17,479 nt of DNA from contig CALJEW010000379.1 of the NCBI GenBank assembly GCA_938074585.1, positions 1 through 17,479 of the forward strand, read 5' to 3'. This document shows positions 15,462-17,479 of this stretch, piece by piece. The stretch is from an uncultured Rhodospirillales bacterium. GTDB taxonomy: Bacteria; Pseudomonadota; Alphaproteobacteria; Rhodospirillales; Casp-alpha2. The position numbers and the translations under genes were made by a program. Under the pieces are notes generated by a model. The model saw only the letters and a list, made by a program, of their open reading frames with translations. It was not told the DNA's origin and did no database searches. Every line of letters starts with the position of its first letter. The stretch's first letter is position 1.

Positions 15462-15613
15462 CGAGCGCGATCCCTTAACTATTAACCTTTATATGTGACA
15501 TAGCGGTGATTAATGATACGTCAAGCACCTTAACCAGAATTCGTTGGCAGAACAGCCCTATTTCGTGTGATAAACACGCCTACCTTTTAACTCCTTTTAG
15601 GCGTAAATGCGAC
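15462..15613. promoter_or_regulatory. Divergent region between cysG and the glycosyltransferase-fold gene, with a palindrome
   Basis: 152 bp holding both start regions. A perfect inverted repeat CGTGT-GATAA-ACACG (15564-15578) lies 35 bp before the plus-strand start and could be an operator or a small mRNA hairpin. No regulator is known to me for it. The upstream in-frame extension from 15506 lacks family similarity and is treated as noncoding. Confidence 0.4.
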
Positions 15614-16609
15614 ATGCAAGAACACCCTTTCGCCCCTTATGTACGCATCCTTGGCCGGGGCAAAAGCAATTCGCGCCCCCTAACCATTGATGAAGCCGAA
15701 GCTTCCATGGCGATGATTTTGGCCAGCGAGGCTTTACCAGAACAAATCGGCGCATTTTTAATGTTGCTTCGGTTCAAAGAGGAAGTGCCAGAAGAAATTG
15801 CGGGTTTTGTTAAAGCCGCCCAAGCCACGATCACAATCCCCAATGATGCGCCCAAGATTGATTTGGATTGGTCGTGTTATGCGGGTAAGTGGCGGCAATT
15901 GCCTTGGTTTGCATTGGCGGCAATGGCTCTTGCCCAGTCCGGTGTGAAAGTTTTTATCCATGGAACAGAAGGTCATACCGCCGGGCGCATATACGCCGAC
16001 GAAACATTCAAGGCCATAGGACTTACGATAGCCGATAATTTGACGAATGCGGCGAAAACTTTAAAAACAAAGAACATTTGTTATTTACCGCTTAAACAAT
16101 TCAGCCCCAAATTAGCAGACTTGATTAAATTGAAATCAACACTCGGCCTGCGGTCGCCCGCTCATACCATCGCCCGTATGCTCAATCCGTTTAAGGCAGG
16201 TTACGTTTTACAGGGTATTTTTCATCCTGGATTTAATAGCGTCCACCAAAAAGCAGCCGCATTAATCGGCCAACCGCATTTGTCCGTTTTCAGGGGTGAA
16301 GGTGGCGAGATTGAGCGTCGTCCGCAAAAGCCCGTCGACGTGTTAAGTGTTCACGAAGGCACCCTAAGTACTGAAAGCTGGCCCGCTTTGTTGGAGGATC
16401 CACGCCAAACCACGGATCCAAACATGGATTTAAGTCGCCTAAAATCCGTTTGGCAAGGCGACGAGAGCACCCCTTATGCCCAAGCAGCGATTATCGGCAC
16501 ATTAGCCATAGCCCTAAAATTAATAGGTAAAGTAAGCACCCAAGATGGTGCCCATAAATGCGCTGGTGAAATTTGGGAAAATAGAAATCGCACAGCACTA
16601 AGCGTGTAA
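15614..16609 (+). CDS. Glycosyltransferase family 3-fold protein, TrpD2/YbiB-like
   Basis: A 331-residue relative of anthranilate phosphoribosyltransferase of the YbiB/TrpD2 type. Seen: the helical N-terminal domain LTIDEAEASMAMIL...EQIGAFLMLLRFKEE; CYAGKWRQLPWFALAAMALA, which stands where TrpD has GTGGD, so the phosphoribosyl-pyrophosphate site is lost; FIHGTEGHTAGRIYADE; KSTLGLRSPAHTIARMLNPF, matching the TrpD (L)G.R...H...LLNP block; and GEGGEIERRP. It is therefore unlikely to make tryptophan; YbiB relatives bind nucleic acid, and in alphaproteobacteria such genes often sit by cysG in assimilation clusters (recollection). The ATG at 15614 begins the recognisable domain; the frame is open from 15506 but those 36 residues look non-conserved. 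The ribosome site is weak. Function unknown. Confidence 0.85.
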   Translation: MQEHPFAPYVRILGRGKSNSRPLTIDEAEASMAMILASEALPEQIGAFLMLLRFKEEVPEEIAGFVKAAQATITIPNDAPKIDLDWSCYAGKWRQLPWFALAAMALAQSGVKVFIHGTEGHTAGRIYADETFKAIGLTIADNLTNAAKTLKTKNICYLPLKQFSPKLADLIKLKSTLGLRSPAHTIARMLNPFKAGYVLQGIFHPGFNSVHQKAAALIGQPHLSVFRGEGGEIERRPQKPVDVLSVHEGTLSTESWPALLEDPRQTTDPNMDLSRLKSVWQGDESTPYAQAAIIGTLAIALKLIGKVSTQDGAHKCAGEIWENRNRTALSV

Positions 16610-16690
16610 TCGGAACTATGAAAACATCTTTGGGATTCGAGTTATTACCTGAAATTGGTTATATCCTCTGCGCAGCACATGGGGGGAGGT

Positions 16691-17139
16691 ATGCCAGATT
16701 TTAATAGATACTTAGCAGAAACTAAGGATCATCGAAATTTGATTAATTTTTTGGATGTGTGTAATGCAACTTGTGGAGAACAAACTGTTAAGTTTTTCAA
16801 ATTTTTAAGTAGTCCGTTTTTGGAGTTTTGGTCATCCAGCTTGATCTTACGCTGGGACGCAAAAAGAAATAATTTCCATTATATCTTTTGAGGAACTCAA
16901 GTCGCAACCGTATATGGCTAAGAATTAACAGGTAAATATATTTTTGATGGTGACCATAAACACCACAAAATCCGTTCATAAAAGCCTAATCCAAATCCAT
17001 GAGCTTAGAAAAACGTGTATATTTAGGCGGGGACCCCAAATGGGAAGACAAGGGGCATCATAAATGGAATGAAGTGATCCAACCGTTTAGCCATAATGGT
17101 GAAATCAATGAAGCCCTGACCTATTTCACCTTTCAATAA
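16691..17139 (+). pseudogene. Decayed PAS_5-type domain gene with two in-frame stops and a frame shift
   Basis: Reading from the ATG at 16691 (ATG at 16679 and TTG at 16655 are also in frame) gives a PAS_5-like protein: FNRYLAETKDHRNLINFLDV, then FLSSPFLEFWSSSLILRWD and FHYIF. TGA stops it at 16889. The same frame continues with clearly related sequence: GTQVATVYG, a TAA at 16919, then ELTGKYIFDGDHK, the usual GTxVxxxxGxxLTGK block of these domains. The frame closes at 16979. In another frame, 16999-17139 encodes KWNEVIQPFSHNGEINEALT and ends at TAA, resembling the normal C-terminus (W-x-PL-x-G). At least three lesions are needed, so it is a pseudogene unless the assembly is faulty. The two stops could each be one transition away from a sense codon. 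PAS_5 proteins are common in alphaproteobacteria; function unknown. Confidence 0.75.
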
Positions 17140-17479
17140 TCCCTTGGCACTTTAAGCTGCGCTTAAATATATCCTCAAAAGCCGCGATGAAACTGCCTTC
17201 TTCTAGATATTTCATGCCAAATGCGCCTCCAGCAATTATCGATAAAAGCGCGATTAAAGAGCCAAGCGCCAGCGTCGACATACCACTCACCCCTTGACCA
17301 ATGGTGCACCCCAAAGCCAATACGCCGCCGGTTCCCATCAACGCTCCACCCGACAAATGACGTTTTAAATCAGACGCATCGACAAACGCTTCAATCCGAA
17401 ACTCACCGGAGATTTTGGCAGAAACAAAAGATCCCAACAAAATCCCACCAACAACAGCAATTCCAAAGTTAATTTTAGA
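17126..17479 (-). CDS. YeeE/YedE-family sulfur transporter, C-terminal part (cut by the window edge)
   Basis: The last 117 codons of a membrane protein that enters from the right edge; its start lies outside the window. Seen: two or three hydrophobic segments and the signature GTGGVLALGCTIGQGVSGMS, with the conserved Cys of YeeE/YedE (TsuA-like) transporters, which carry thiosulfate or related sulfur compounds across the inner membrane. The frame stays open to base 17479 and reads INFGIAVVGGILLGSFV upstream of the first in-window start-like codon, which is a Leu TTG, so no internal start is proposed. It ends at TGA (17126), overlapping the end of the convergent PAS remnant by 14 bp. The presence of another sulfur gene supports a sulfur-handling region from 11.3 kb on. 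Confidence 0.88.
   Translation of the reverse strand, partial: SKINFGIAVVGGILLGSFVSAKISGEFRIEAFVDASDLKRHLSGGALMGTGGVLALGCTIGQGVSGMSTLALGSLIALLSIIAGGAFGMKYLEEGSFIAAFEDIFKRSLKCQGIIER

Noticed and set aside
15506..15613. N-terminal extension of 36 residues to the TrpD2/YbiB-like protein
   Set aside because: Contains no family similarity, includes the palindrome and looks noncoding; the ATG at 15614 fits the family N-terminus.
15614..16609. Anthranilate phosphoribosyltransferase TrpD
   Set aside because: The GTGGD phosphoribosyl-pyrophosphate motif is replaced by a YAGKWRQLP segment, and no other trp genes are nearby.
16889..16921. Stop-codon readthrough or selenocysteine in the PAS-like gene
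   Set aside because: Two different stops (TGA and TAA) plus a frame change; no hairpin typical of a selenocysteine element is evident. Decay is simpler.
1..17479. CRISPR arrays, tRNA or rRNA genes, insertion sequences, phage genes, riboswitches
   Set aside because: No regular repeat-spacer pattern, cloverleaf, transposase motifs, terminal inverted repeats or recognisable riboswitch core was seen on either strand; small RNAs cannot be excluded by eye.

Overview
The window looks like a piece of an alphaproteobacterial chromosome, probably from a free-living aquatic heterotroph. It is gene-dense, with short spacers, ATG/GTG/TTG starts and roughly balanced base composition. It carries a fused siroheme synthase next to a TrpD2/YbiB-like glycosyltransferase-fold gene, a BigR-like ArsR regulator and a PAS_5-type remnant, all familiar from alphaproteobacteria. 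This placement is inference from gene content; no rRNA, tRNA or other firm taxonomic marker is present.

Left region (1-2253, minus strand): a two-gene operon of a short-chain dehydrogenase and a mannitol dehydrogenase-family oxidoreductase, probably for polyol or sugar-acid oxidation. A 214 bp divergent intergenic region follows.

Central region (2468-11323, plus strand): eight tightly packed genes that read as one operon for taking allantoate to oxalate. The proposed order is: AllC-type amidohydrolase makes ureidoglycine; a PucG-type aminotransferase uses glyoxylate to make oxalurate and glycine; an AllF/AllG/AllH-type oxamate carbamoyltransferase phosphorolyses oxalurate to oxamate and carbamoyl phosphate; carbamate kinase makes ATP; and an HpxW-type Ntn-hydrolase hydrolyses oxamate to oxalate and ammonia. 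It appears to join the energy-conserving route known from E. coli to the oxamate-hydrolysing step known from Klebsiella. The small gene at 4974-5153 appears to be a detached terminal domain of the FdrA/YlbE families. Allantoinase, urate oxidase, a transporter and a dedicated regulator are not in the window.

Right region (11337-17479): a minus-strand pair for a two-subunit UxaA-family enzyme (altronate dehydratase / sulfolactate lyase family) lies divergent from a TauE/SafE sulfite-exporter-type permease and an ArsR regulator with two cysteines. Then come siroheme synthase (minus), a glycosyltransferase family 3-like protein (plus), a decayed PAS-domain gene with two in-frame stops and a frame shift, and the C-terminal part of a YeeE/YedE sulfur transporter running off the right edge (minus). 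The sulfur theme (sulfite exporter, possible persulfide-sensing regulator, siroheme, YeeE) makes the UxaA pair a candidate sulfolactate sulfo-lyase (SuyAB), though a sugar-acid dehydratase is also possible.
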